Of a DNA stretch of 64,000 nucleotides, positions 25,124-34,008 are shown one piece after another; the stretch's first letter is position 1; every line of letters starts with the position of its first letter. A program made the translations under genes and the position numbers. Source of the DNA: Xanthomonas sp. Leaf131 (GTDB lineage Bacteria > Pseudomonadota > Gammaproteobacteria > Xanthomonadales > Xanthomonadaceae); the NCBI RefSeq assembly GCF_001423495.1, contig NZ_LMOG01000017.1, positions 1 to 64,000 on the forward strand. Direction: 5' to 3'. The notes beneath the pieces are model-generated. The model saw nothing but the letters and a program-made list of their open reading frames with translations, was not told the DNA's origin and did not search any database.

Positions 25124-25432
25124 GATCGCTAGATTTCGCCCAATAGTCTGGGCGGACCAAGGACCGCCGAGTCCTGCGCTCAACATCACTGCAGACGTTT
25201 GATTTACTCGGCGTTGGCGTGCAGGGAGTCGGCATGTCCACGACCTGGATCACAGTCTGTACTATTTGTTTCTGGCGGTTTGTTCAGGGCGCGTGAGGTG
25301 CTGCAGCGCACAGCAGACCTGTCACAAGCGCGCGGTATAACCATCGGCGAATCGCGGCGAGGGGGCGCTGCATCCGATGTCGTTGCCATGCGCAGCGGCA
25401 TCGCTTCGCAACGTTCAAGGAGAGATGTCGCC
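25124..25432. other. Intergenic region before the secreted esterase
   Basis: About 310 bp without a convincing gene. It carries the promoter region of the esterase. A short GC-rich dyad GGGCGGACC...GGACCGCC-like stretch near 25150 lies after the MetF-like gene. An extended reading of the esterase frame through this segment has no ribosome binding site and no signal peptide at its start. Confidence 0.4.
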
Positions 25433-27391
25433 ATGCCAAAGCCGTCGCTATTGTCCTTACTGTGCAGCCTGTCGCTCGTGTCCCTGCCGCTTGCTGCGGC
25501 CGAGTTGCAACCCAAACAACTGGCTGGCCCACCGGAGGAGTTTGCGCAGATGCGCGCGCCCGATCCGGCCGAGTCGGCGATTCTGTCCAAGAGCGCCTTG
25601 CTGCCGGTGGAGTTGGCGCCGGCCGGTAAATCGGCGCGTTGGCAAGGCACGTTGCCGGTGGAAAACGGCCACCTGCGTTTCATGGTGTTGGCCGGCGATC
25701 AGCCATGGGAGGCGGCAGTGACTGCGCCACGCGTTGCCGGCGCACGTGCCGCTGCCGTTGCACCGCAGCTGCAGGCACAACGTACGTCGCTGGGCACGGC
25801 AGAGAGCGGCACCAGCGGTATGCGCTACGCGGTGGAGTCCGCGCAGAACGGAGCATGGTCGTTGACCCTGCAATCGGCCTCGCCGGTAGCGCAACATGGC
25901 TATGTGCTGATGGAGGGCGATCCGCGCACGCAGTTGGCTTCGTATGCGCGCAATCGTCGGCAACAGGTGGGTCAATCGTTGACGCTCAATGCGCTGCTCA
26001 GCGGCAACGATGCACGCGGCGCGACCTTGCTTGCCGCGCAGGCCGGGCGGATCGATACAGCCAGCCTGCGGGTGATCGATCCGCAAGGCGGCATCCGCAC
26101 GTTGCCGATGGCCGACGACGGCCAACACGACGATGGTGCTGCTGGCGATGGCGTGTATGGCGGCACGTTCGAGCCGACGGCCGAAGGCACCTGGATCGCA
26201 CAGGTGATCGTGCGTGGCCACGACCAGAGCGGGCAGGCGTTCGTGCGCACCAGCGAGCATGTGTTGCCGGTGCTGGATACCTCGCTGCGCTTACTCGGCA
26301 ATGCACTGAGCGCACGTGCGGCCGATGGCACGCGGCTCAACATTGGCTTGCCCATTGCCGCGCGCGGCAAGGCGCCGTCGCACTACCGCGTGTTCGGTCA
26401 GGTGTGGGGCACCGATGCTAAGGGCAAGGAGGTACCGGTGGCATGGATCGGCGGCATGCTGACGCCGCAACAAGGCCAGTTGCCACTGAGCCTGGACGAG
26501 CGCTGGATTGCGCGTGCCGGTGCGCGTGCGCCGTTTAGCTTGCGCGGGTTGCGTATCGAGGACCCGGACCATTACATCCCGTTGGTGCAGGCCGACACGC
26601 TGCCGTTGCAGCTGCCCGCATTACGGCGTGCCAGCATCGCGCGGTCTGCCGGTGCGATCGACGAAAGCATGCGTATGGGGCCGCGTCCAACTGCGTTGGC
26701 CAGTGCCAGTGCGATGGCGCAACCGCAGGCCGCCGGCTCGCAATTGGTACTGGTACACGGCTATTGCTCCAACGGCGTGTGGCCGCAGGCGCAATTCACC
26801 AATGCGTCCTCGTTCATCGATGCCAAACAGAACCGCAGCAACGACCAGTTCGCGCAGCGGTTGGCGCAGTTCGCCAGCCAGTGGTCCTCGTTCGCCACGG
26901 TGGCGCACAGCCAGGGCGGCATGGCCGCGCTGCATCTGTACACCTACTACTGGAGCGGGCTGGATAACGCCAGCGGCGGGCGGGTGATGCAGTCAGTGGG
27001 CACGCCGTATCAGGGCACCAATCTGTCGGGCATTCTGGCGGCGGTGGGTTCGTGGTTCGGGGTGGGTTGCGGCACCAATACCGATCTGACCTACGACGGT
27101 GCGAAGGCGTGGCTGGCCGGCATTCCGGCCGATGCGCGGGCCAAGGTCAACTACTACACGACCTCGTTCGCCAAGACCAACTGGTACACCAACGACTACT
27201 GCAATGCAGCCTCGGATCTGGTGTTGAACGATCCGGAAGACGGCACCGTGGAGCAGGTCAACGCGCAACTGCCGGGTGGCGTCAATCGCGGCCACACCAC
27301 CGGGCAATGCCACACCACCGGCATGCGCGATCCGGCGCAGTATCTGGATGCCAGCCGTAATGCGGTGATGAACGCCAACGCTGCGAAGTAA
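25433..27391 (+). CDS. Secreted alpha/beta-hydrolase (lipase/esterase-like) with N-terminal beta domain
   Basis: This 652-residue protein has a signal peptide (about 1-23, ending LPLAAA). A long beta-rich region of about 400 residues follows, including an Ig/anchor-X-like DDGxxxDxxAGDGVYGG segment, then a C-terminal hydrolase domain. The nucleophile elbow is AHSQGG near residue 490, and an oxyanion LVHGYCSNG turn lies before it. Xanthomonads secrete such enzymes through the type II system to attack plant lipids or polymers. AAGGAGA is eight bases before ATG. Substrate is unknown. Confidence 0.75.
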   Translation: MPKPSLLSLLCSLSLVSLPLAAAELQPKQLAGPPEEFAQMRAPDPAESAILSKSALLPVELAPAGKSARWQGTLPVENGHLRFMVLAGDQPWEAAVTAPRVAGARAAAVAPQLQAQRTSLGTAESGTSGMRYAVESAQNGAWSLTLQSASPVAQHGYVLMEGDPRTQLASYARNRRQQVGQSLTLNALLSGNDARGATLLAAQAGRIDTASLRVIDPQGGIRTLPMADDGQHDDGAAGDGVYGGTFEPTAEGTWIAQVIVRGHDQSGQAFVRTSEHVLPVLDTSLRLLGNALSARAADGTRLNIGLPIAARGKAPSHYRVFGQVWGTDAKGKEVPVAWIGGMLTPQQGQLPLSLDERWIARAGARAPFSLRGLRIEDPDHYIPLVQADTLPLQLPALRRASIARSAGAIDESMRMGPRPTALASASAMAQPQAAGSQLVLVHGYCSNGVWPQAQFTNASSFIDAKQNRSNDQFAQRLAQFASQWSSFATVAHSQGGMAALHLYTYYWSGLDNASGGRVMQSVGTPYQGTNLSGILAAVGSWFGVGCGTNTDLTYDGAKAWLAGIPADARAKVNYYTTSFAKTNWYTNDYCNAASDLVLNDPEDGTVEQVNAQLPGGVNRGHTTGQCHTTGMRDPAQYLDASRNAVMNANAAK

Positions 27392-27578
27392 TGCGGTTTT
27401 AGCGGTGTGCACTGCGATGGCCGGCGTTTGCGTCGGCCATCGCCGCATGTGTGGGAATCCGTAGCGTGTTGGCGGCCAACACAACTCCTACGTTCACCGA
27501 ATCTTGGTTGCCTTGAAAGGTGATTGAACGGTGTGGGTGCGTTGGTTTTTAGAGCGAATGATCTTCGGGTTTGCTGCA
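27392..27578. other. Spacer after the secreted esterase
   Basis: This 187-bp spacer lies between the esterase stop and the first nested stem-loop. A short palindromic GATGGCCG...CGGCCATCG sequence (about 27416-27441) could terminate the esterase transcript. No gene is seen. Confidence 0.4.
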
Positions 27579-27688
27579 GGGTCCTTGCCCGCCCACCATC
27601 GCAGGACACGCTGCAAGTACGTCCTTGTAAGCTCTTACGCGGCATCCATGCCGCGTAAGGTCCCGCGACAGTGGGCGGACAAGGACCC
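27579..27688. repeat. Nested inverted-repeat element, copy 1
   Basis: Outer arms GGGTCCTTGCCCGCCCAC and its near-complement GTGGGCGGACAAGGACCC enclose a second perfect hairpin, CTTACGCGGCAT-CC-ATGCCGCGTAAG (27634-27659). The result is a long cruciform-capable unit. The inner GGCAT/ATGCC core is shared with copy 2. Confidence 0.7.
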
Positions 27689-27741
27689 GTCGAGATGGTC
27701 GGTGCGCATAGCTCTCTCACGGCAACCAGCAACCTGTCTGG

Positions 27742-27846
27742 TGCGGTGTCCTCACCGCTTGCGGGACCGTGTGGCGGCATGGATGCCGCCACCGAGCCCC
27801 CAGGGACGGGTTTACGGCGTGTCCCGCAAGCGGTGAGGGCACCGCG
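27742..27846. repeat. Nested inverted-repeat element, copy 2
   Basis: The 26-base outer arms at 27742-27767 and 27821-27846 differ at only two positions. Inside is a perfect hairpin GTGGCGGCAT-GG-ATGCCGCCAC (27771-27792). It sits just after the end of the minus-strand efflux operon and could stop or stabilise its transcript. Confidence 0.7.
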
Positions 27847-27882
27847 CCCTCGACTCACCGACGCTCGCACATCCATGCAGGG

Positions 27883-29337
27883 CTACTGCTGCGCCACCGG
27901 TGGCGATTGCGACTGCGCATCGGCGCCACCACCGAGCACCTTGTACAAGCTCACCCGATTGCTCGCTTCGGTCAGCCGCAGGCTGATCAAGGTCTGCTGC
28001 GCGCTGTAGAGCGAGCGTTGTGCGTCCAGCGCCACCAGATAGCTGTCCACGCCATTGCGATAGCGCGCATACGACAGGGTGAAGCCGCGTTGTGCGGCAT
28101 CGACCAGGGCACGCTGGGCATCCATGCGCTCGTCCAGCTGTGTGCGTTCGGCTAGTGCATCGGCCACTTCGCTGAAGGCAGTCTGGATCGCCAGTTCGTA
28201 CTGCGCGATGGTGATGTCTTTCTGCAACTTGGCCACGTCCAGTTCGGCCTTCAAGGCACCGGCGCGGAAGATCGGCAAGCTGACGCTGGGCGAGAACGAC
28301 CAGATCTTGTCGCCATCGAACAGGCTGGATAAAGCATCGCTGCCACGCCCGGCCGAGCCGGTGAGCGAGATGGTGGGGAAGAACGCGGCGCGTGCGGCGC
28401 CGATATCGGCATTGGCGGCCTTGAGCGTGTGCTCGGCCGACAACACGTCCGGGCGCTGCAGCAGCACGCGCGATTCCAGCTGGGCCGGTAGCGGTGCCAA
28501 TGCCACACCGGTATCGATCGCATCGGCAGCCGGCAACAACGCGGCCGGCACCTGCGTGCCGGCGACCAGATTCAAGGCATTGCGCGACTGCGCCAGCTGG
28601 GTGGTGAAGCTGGCCACATCGGCGCGCGCACTTTCCACGCTGGTCTGGATCTGCGCCAGATCCAGACCGGAGACGATGCCGTTATCGTGCTGCAACTCGG
28701 TCAGGCGCAACGTCTTGCGTTGGCTTTCCAGCGTCTGCTGAGCCAGCGCCAGCCGCTGCTGATCGGCAGCCACGGTGAGCCAGCCGCTGGCCACTTCGGC
28801 CACCAGGCTCAGGCGCGTGCTGCGTTGGGTCTGCTCGCTGGCCAGATAGGTTTCCAGCGCCTCGTTCTTGAGGCTGCGGATGCGCCCGAACAGATCCAGC
28901 TCCCAGCTGCTGACGCCCACTTGCCCGGTGGCATTGCGGATGATCATGGGCGCGCCGGTGAAACTGGTCGCCGCAGGCGTGCGCTGCGCGCTGTGCGAGA
29001 CAGTGGCATCCACCGCGGGAAACAGGTCCGCACGTTGAATGCGGTACTGCGCGCGCGCCTGTTCGATATTGAGCACGGCCACGCGCAGGTCGCGGTTGTT
29101 GTCCAGCGCCAGTGCGACCACTTGCTGCAGGCGTGGGTCGACCAGCACTTGCCGCCAATCCAGCACGGCGGCACTGGGGGTGCTGCTGGCACTTTCGCCG
29201 CTGTTGGCGCTGCCGGTGTCGCCAACCACGCCGGGCACCGGTGCGTCCGGACGCGCGTAGCGCGGTGCCATGCTGACGCAGCCACTCAATGCGATGGCAC
29301 AGGCCACCGCCAGACTTACGGAGATGTTGCGCTTCAC
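27883..29337 (-). CDS. Outer-membrane efflux lipoprotein (TolC/OprM, NodT family)
   Basis: This 484-residue protein has a lipoprotein signal peptide with lipobox LSGC (Cys19) and two repeats of the OEP helical-hairpin/beta-strand domain. It forms the outer-membrane duct of an RND pump. Its ATG overlaps the stop of the RND permease gene by four bases, so it is the third gene of the operon. Length and sequence are typical of the OprM class used by tripartite multidrug pumps. Confidence 0.92.
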   Translation of the reverse strand: MKRNISVSLAVACAIALSGCVSMAPRYARPDAPVPGVVGDTGSANSGESASSTPSAAVLDWRQVLVDPRLQQVVALALDNNRDLRVAVLNIEQARAQYRIQRADLFPAVDATVSHSAQRTPAATSFTGAPMIIRNATGQVGVSSWELDLFGRIRSLKNEALETYLASEQTQRSTRLSLVAEVASGWLTVAADQQRLALAQQTLESQRKTLRLTELQHDNGIVSGLDLAQIQTSVESARADVASFTTQLAQSRNALNLVAGTQVPAALLPAADAIDTGVALAPLPAQLESRVLLQRPDVLSAEHTLKAANADIGAARAAFFPTISLTGSAGRGSDALSSLFDGDKIWSFSPSVSLPIFRAGALKAELDVAKLQKDITIAQYELAIQTAFSEVADALAERTQLDERMDAQRALVDAAQRGFTLSYARYRNGVDSYLVALDAQRSLYSAQQTLISLRLTEASNRVSLYKVLGGGADAQSQSPPVAQQ

Positions 29338-32300
29338 GGGGTCACCTCGGACGTACCAACGGCAGTCGTGTGATCGGATGCCTTGCCGGGAAACAGGCTG
29401 CGCACCATCACGTAGAACAACGGCACGAAGAAGATGCCCAGCACGGTGGAGGCCAGGGTGCCGCCGAGCACGCCGGTGCCCAGCGAATGACGCCCACCGG
29501 AGCCGGCGCCGCTACTGATCACCATCGGCAGCACGCCGAGCATGAAGGCCAACGAGGTCATCAGGATCGGCCGCAAGCGCATGCGTGCGGCATGCAGGGT
29601 GGCTTCGATCAAGGGCTGGCCTTTTTCTTCCAGTTCTTTTGCAAATTCCACGATCAGGATGCCGTTCTTGGCGGCCAGACCCATCGTCGCCAGCAGGCCC
29701 ACCTGGAAGTAGATGTCGTTGGACAGATCGCGCATCCAGGTGGCCAGCAGCGCACCGACAATGCCCACCGGCACCGCCAACATCACCGAGATCGGGATCG
29801 ACCAGCTCTCGTACAGCGCGGCCAGACACAGGAACACGAACACCAGCGACACCGCATACAATATCCAGGTCTGGGTGCCGGCGGCCTGTTCCTGATACGA
29901 CATGCCCGACCAGGCGTAGCCCACGCCCTTGCCCATGCCATCGACTTCGCCGGCCACCGCCGTCATCGCATCGCCCGAGCTGATGCCCGGTGCGGCGCTG
30001 CCGGTGATTTCCATCGATTCGCTGCCGTTGAAGCGCGTCAGCACTTGCGGCGCATACGCCCACGCGCTGCTGGCGAACGCCGAAAACGGCACCATGGCGG
30101 CATCGCTATTGCGCACGTACCAACGCTCGATATCGCTGGGCAACATGCGCGCGGATGCCTCGCCCTGCACGTACACACGCTTGACCCGGTTGTTGTTGAG
30201 GAAGTCGTTGACGTAGCGCCCGCCCATCACTGTGGATAGCGTGGTGTTGATGTCGGCGGCGGCCACGCCCAAGGCGCCGGCCTTGGCATCGTCGATCTGC
30301 ACGCGGTAGGTCGGCGCATCGTCCAGGCCATTGAAGCGCACTGCACTCAGGCTCTGATTGCCGTTGGCCAGCTGCAGCAACTGCTTGCGTGCTTCCACCA
30401 AGGCCTCATGTCCGTTGCCGGCAGCATCCTGCAACTGCAGGGTGAAACCGGAGCTGGTGCCCAAGCCGTTAATAGCCGGTGGCGTCAACGCAAACACCTG
30501 CGCATCCGGCAGCGTCATCATCATCGCGCCGGTGATGCGTTGCGCCACTTCCTGCGCCGAGCCCTCGCGGTCGGCCCAATCCTTCAGGCGAATAAAGCCC
30601 ATGCCGGAGTTCTGGCTGCTACCGGCCAGGCTGAAACCGGAGATGGTCATGATGCCCTGCACTTCCGGTTGTTTGAGGATGAACTGGGTGGCCTGGTCGA
30701 TCGACTGCTGGGTACGTTGCTGGGTGGCACCGGCCGGTGCGCTGAACATCACCATCAGCATGCCCTGGTCTTCTTCGGGCAGGAACGCGCTGGGCAAGCG
30801 CCAGAACAACACGCCCAGCACCACCAGCAGCACCACGTAGATCAGCGAGCCGAGCTTGCGATGGCTGACGATGCGTTCCACACCATGCCCGTAACGCTCG
30901 GTGCCGCGATCGAAGCGCGTGTTGAACCAGGTGAAGAACCTGCCCAGCACGCCCTTGCGCGAGACATGGCCGCCCTTGTCGATGGGCTTGAGCAAGGTGG
31001 CGCATAGCGCAGGACTCAACGTCAGTGCGACCACCAACGACAGGATCATTGCCGCGGCAATCGTCACCGAGAACTGCCGATAGATCTCGCCGGTGGCACC
31101 GCCGAAGAACGCCATCGGCAGGAAGACCGCAGTGAGCACCAGCGCGATACCGACCAGCGCGCCGGTGATCTGGCCCATCGAGGTATGCGTGGCCTCGCGC
31201 GGCGACATGCCTTGCTCGGCCATCAGCCGCTCGACGTTTTCCACCACCACGATGGCATCGTCGACCAGCAGGCCGATCGCCAGCACCATCGCGAACATGG
31301 TCAGCGTGTTGATCGAAAAGCCCAGCAGCGACAACACGCCGAAGGTGCCCATCAACACCACCGGCACCGCGATCACCGGCACCAGCGTGGCGCGCCAGTT
31401 CTGCAGGAACAGATACATCACCACGACCACCAGCACGATCGCTTCGATCAGGGTCTTGACCACTTCCTCGATGGAGATGCGCACGAACGGCGTGGTGTCG
31501 TAGGCGACCTCGTATTTCAGCCCGGCCGGGAAGTACGGCTTGAGCGCGTCGAGCTTGGCTTCCACCAATTTGGCGGCGTCCAGCGCATTGGCGCCGGTCG
31601 CCAGCTGCAAACCCATGCCCGAGGCCGCCTTGCCGTTGAACTTGGAGCTGGAACCGTAGGATTCCGAACCCAACTCCACCCGCGCGACATCGCGCAGGTA
31701 CACGGTGGCGGCGCCAGCATCGGACTTGAGCACGATGTTCTCGAACTGCGCCGGCGTGCGCAGCTTGCTGCGCGAGGTCACCGTGGCATTCAATTGCTGG
31801 CCTTGCAGCGCCGGCAAGGCACCCAGCGCGCCAGAGGACACATCGGCGTTTTGCGCGGCGATTGCGCTGCTCACATCCGATGGCATCAACGCATAGGTGT
31901 GCAACTTTTCCGGATCCAGCCATACGCGCATCGCGTATTCGGCGCCGAACACGTTGACGCTGCCGATGCCATTGAGGCGGCTGATCGGGTCCTGCAACGA
32001 GGACACCATGTAGTCGCCGATGTCGGTGCTGTCCATGCTGCCGTCTTCGGAGGTGAAGGCCAGCACCATGAACATGCTGCCGCTGGCCGACTTGGTCACG
32101 GTGATGCCGTTGGTCTTGACCTCGTCGGGCAGCAACGCCTCGCCTTGCGACACCTTGTTTTGCACCTGCACCTGCGCGGTATCCGGGTCGGTGCCGGAGT
32201 CGAAGGTGAGCGTGAGTTGCGCAGTACCAGCCGAGCTGCTGCTGGAGGACATGTAGAGCAGATTATCCAGGCCGGTCATCTGCTGCTCGAGGATCTGCGT

Positions 32301-32483
32301 GACCGAGTTCTGCACGGTCTCTGCAGAGGCGCCGGTATAGGTCGCACTGACCGTCACCGAGGGCGGTGCGATGTCCGGGTATTGCTCCAGCGGCAGCGAG
32401 AAGATCGAGATGGCGCCGGCCAGCGTGATGACGATGGCGATGACCCACGCGAAGATGGGGCGGTCGATAAAGAAACGAGCCAT
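29334..32483 (-). CDS. RND multidrug efflux permease (HAE1 family)
   Basis: This 1049-residue protein is typical of AcrB-like pumps: 12 transmembrane helices with large periplasmic loops between TM1-TM2 and TM7-TM8. It starts MARFFIDRPIFAWVIAI and contains the conserved GLLVDDAIVVVENVER stretch with the Asp pair of the proton relay. It exports hydrophobic drugs or plant antimicrobials. GAGGA precedes the ATG, which lies ten bases after the adaptor gene. It is divergent from baeSR. Confidence 0.95.
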   Translation of the reverse strand: MARFFIDRPIFAWVIAIVITLAGAISIFSLPLEQYPDIAPPSVTVSATYTGASAETVQNSVTQILEQQMTGLDNLLYMSSSSSSAGTAQLTLTFDSGTDPDTAQVQVQNKVSQGEALLPDEVKTNGITVTKSASGSMFMVLAFTSEDGSMDSTDIGDYMVSSLQDPISRLNGIGSVNVFGAEYAMRVWLDPEKLHTYALMPSDVSSAIAAQNADVSSGALGALPALQGQQLNATVTSRSKLRTPAQFENIVLKSDAGAATVYLRDVARVELGSESYGSSSKFNGKAASGMGLQLATGANALDAAKLVEAKLDALKPYFPAGLKYEVAYDTTPFVRISIEEVVKTLIEAIVLVVVVMYLFLQNWRATLVPVIAVPVVLMGTFGVLSLLGFSINTLTMFAMVLAIGLLVDDAIVVVENVERLMAEQGMSPREATHTSMGQITGALVGIALVLTAVFLPMAFFGGATGEIYRQFSVTIAAAMILSLVVALTLSPALCATLLKPIDKGGHVSRKGVLGRFFTWFNTRFDRGTERYGHGVERIVSHRKLGSLIYVVLLVVLGVLFWRLPSAFLPEEDQGMLMVMFSAPAGATQQRTQQSIDQATQFILKQPEVQGIMTISGFSLAGSSQNSGMGFIRLKDWADREGSAQEVAQRITGAMMMTLPDAQVFALTPPAINGLGTSSGFTLQLQDAAGNGHEALVEARKQLLQLANGNQSLSAVRFNGLDDAPTYRVQIDDAKAGALGVAAADINTTLSTVMGGRYVNDFLNNNRVKRVYVQGEASARMLPSDIERWYVRNSDAAMVPFSAFASSAWAYAPQVLTRFNGSESMEITGSAAPGISSGDAMTAVAGEVDGMGKGVGYAWSGMSYQEQAAGTQTWILYAVSLVFVFLCLAALYESWSIPISVMLAVPVGIVGALLATWMRDLSNDIYFQVGLLATMGLAAKNGILIVEFAKELEEKGQPLIEATLHAARMRLRPILMTSLAFMLGVLPMVISSGAGSGGRHSLGTGVLGGTLASTVLGIFFVPLFYVMVRSLFPGKASDHTTAVGTSEVTP

Positions 32484-32492
32484 AAGAGTTCC

Positions 32493-33770
32493 TCAGTCGG
32501 CCTTGGGCGTGGCGCTGGCCGGCGCTGCGGGTGCCGGCTTGGCATCGGGCGTGGCTGCCGTTGGTGCAGCCGGCGTGGCTGCAGCAGGTGCACTCGGCGC
32601 AGCGGCCGCTGGCGTGGCCGCTGCGGCCTTTACCTCGCGCGTCTTGACCGGCATGCCGACCTGGATCTTCTGCAGGCCCTGCACGATCACGCTCTCGCCT
32701 GCAGACAGGCCTTCGCTGACCACCCAGCGGTCGCCCACTGCATCGCCGGTCTTGAGCACGCGCTGCGCCACCTTGCCGTCGGCACCGACCACCATCGCCA
32801 CCGCCTCGCCCTTGCTGTTGCGGGTGACGGCCTGCTGCGGCACCAGAATCGCCTGCTCGTTGACGGCCATCGACAGCACCGCCTTGACGTACATGCCGGG
32901 CAACAGCAGATGGTCCGGATTCGGAATCACTGCACGCAGTTTCACCGTGCCGGTGGTGGCATCCACCGCGGTGTCCACCACTTCCAGCGTGCCGCTGCGC
33001 GCGTATGCGCTGCCGTCTTCCAGCAGCAACTTGACCTCGGCCTTGCCGTCCACCGCCTTGACCTGGCCGGCATCGAGCTTGCGGCGCAACTGCAACAGCT
33101 GCGCGCTGGATTGGCTGACATCCACATAGATCGGGTCGAGCTGGTTGATGGTGGTCAGCACATCGGTCTGATCGGCAGTGACCAGTGCGCCCGGCGTAAA
33201 GCTCGAGGTACCGATACGGCCGCTGATCGGCGCGGTGATGCGGGTGAAATCCAGATTGAGTTTTGCGGTCTGCAACGCGGCCTTTGCGGCAGTCACTGCA
33301 GCCTCGTTCTGGCGCAGCGTGGCGATGGCGTCATCGCCATCCTGTTGACTGACCGCATCGAGCTTGACCAGCGTCTGATACCGCTGCGCCTTGGGCTTGG
33401 CCGAGAGCACTGCCGCTTGCGCCTGCGCAAGCTCGCCCTGCGCGGAGGCATACGCGGCCTGGAACGCGGCCGGCTCGATCTGGTACAGCACCTGGCCGGC
33501 TTGCACCTGCTCGCCTTCGGTAAACAGCCGCTTGCGCAGGATGCCGCCCACCTGCGGGCGTACCTGCGCGCTTTGATAGGCCACGGTGCGACCGGGCAGG
33601 GTCTGGTCCAACGCCAGGCGCTGCACGTCCACGCGCTGTACGCCCACTTCCACTTGCCGCTGCTGCGGCGCTTGTGCAGGCGAACAGGCCGCCAGCGCGA
33701 CGGTGATCATGGCGGCCAGCAACCATTGGCGCGGCACCATGGCAGAACGGAAGGAATCGACGGAACGCAT
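32493..33770 (-). CDS. RND efflux periplasmic adaptor (membrane fusion protein)
   Basis: About 425 residues. The N-terminal signal peptide has a lipobox (VALAAC), so the protein is probably anchored in the inner membrane by lipid. Lipoyl, helical-hairpin and beta-barrel domains follow in the AcrA/MexA order, with PQVGGILRKRLFTEGEQVQAGQ as a landmark. The last 45 residues are an unusual Ala/Pro/Thr-rich low-complexity tail. The start could be 33770 (used) or 33740, and neither has a clear ribosome binding site. It is the first gene of the operon. Confidence 0.9.
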   Translation of the reverse strand: MRSVDSFRSAMVPRQWLLAAMITVALAACSPAQAPQQRQVEVGVQRVDVQRLALDQTLPGRTVAYQSAQVRPQVGGILRKRLFTEGEQVQAGQVLYQIEPAAFQAAYASAQGELAQAQAAVLSAKPKAQRYQTLVKLDAVSQQDGDDAIATLRQNEAAVTAAKAALQTAKLNLDFTRITAPISGRIGTSSFTPGALVTADQTDVLTTINQLDPIYVDVSQSSAQLLQLRRKLDAGQVKAVDGKAEVKLLLEDGSAYARSGTLEVVDTAVDATTGTVKLRAVIPNPDHLLLPGMYVKAVLSMAVNEQAILVPQQAVTRNSKGEAVAMVVGADGKVAQRVLKTGDAVGDRWVVSEGLSAGESVIVQGLQKIQVGMPVKTREVKAAAATPAAAAPSAPAAATPAAPTAATPDAKPAPAAPASATPKAD

Positions 33771-33823
33771 GCGGCGCACTCGGGAATGATCGGAGGATGC
33801 GCACGCTACGCTGCGAATATGGA

Positions 33824-33841
33824 GCAAATTTGAAGATTTGC
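33824..33841. promoter_or_regulatory. Inverted repeat in the efflux/baeSR divergent promoter
   Basis: GCAAAT-N6-ATTTGC lies 54 bases upstream of the adaptor start. It is a candidate regulator site for the divergent pair. Confidence 0.4.
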
Positions 33842-33906
33842 TTTGACAGACAGCAGGCGCTTGCTTTCGGGGTTTAATGAAGTCCCAATACGGGTGTGCA
33901 AGACAG

Positions 33907-33935
33907 GCGACTGCAGCCGACGCCGCTGCAGTCGC
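33907..33935. promoter_or_regulatory. 11-bp-arm inverted repeat upstream of baeS
   Basis: GCGACTGCAGC and GCTGCAGTCGC flank seven bases, forming a perfect hairpin about 75 bases before the baeS start. It could be an operator or a leader hairpin. No T-run follows. Confidence 0.45.
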
Positions 33936-34008
33936 CATTCAATGCAGGCAGCCATGACAGCAAGCGCACGTGCGTGACCTCATTCGCAACAAGGTTTTCC
34001 CAACGTCG

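Noticed and set aside
27579..27846. Possible CRISPR array or tRNA cluster because of regular hairpins
   Set aside because: The elements are palindromic units with different outer arms and no spacer pattern or acceptor/anticodon features.
31185..33833. An 880-codon plus-strand open frame across the RND and adaptor genes
   Set aside because: It is the antisense shadow of two well-conserved genes, with His/Arg/Gln-rich low-complexity composition and no domain.
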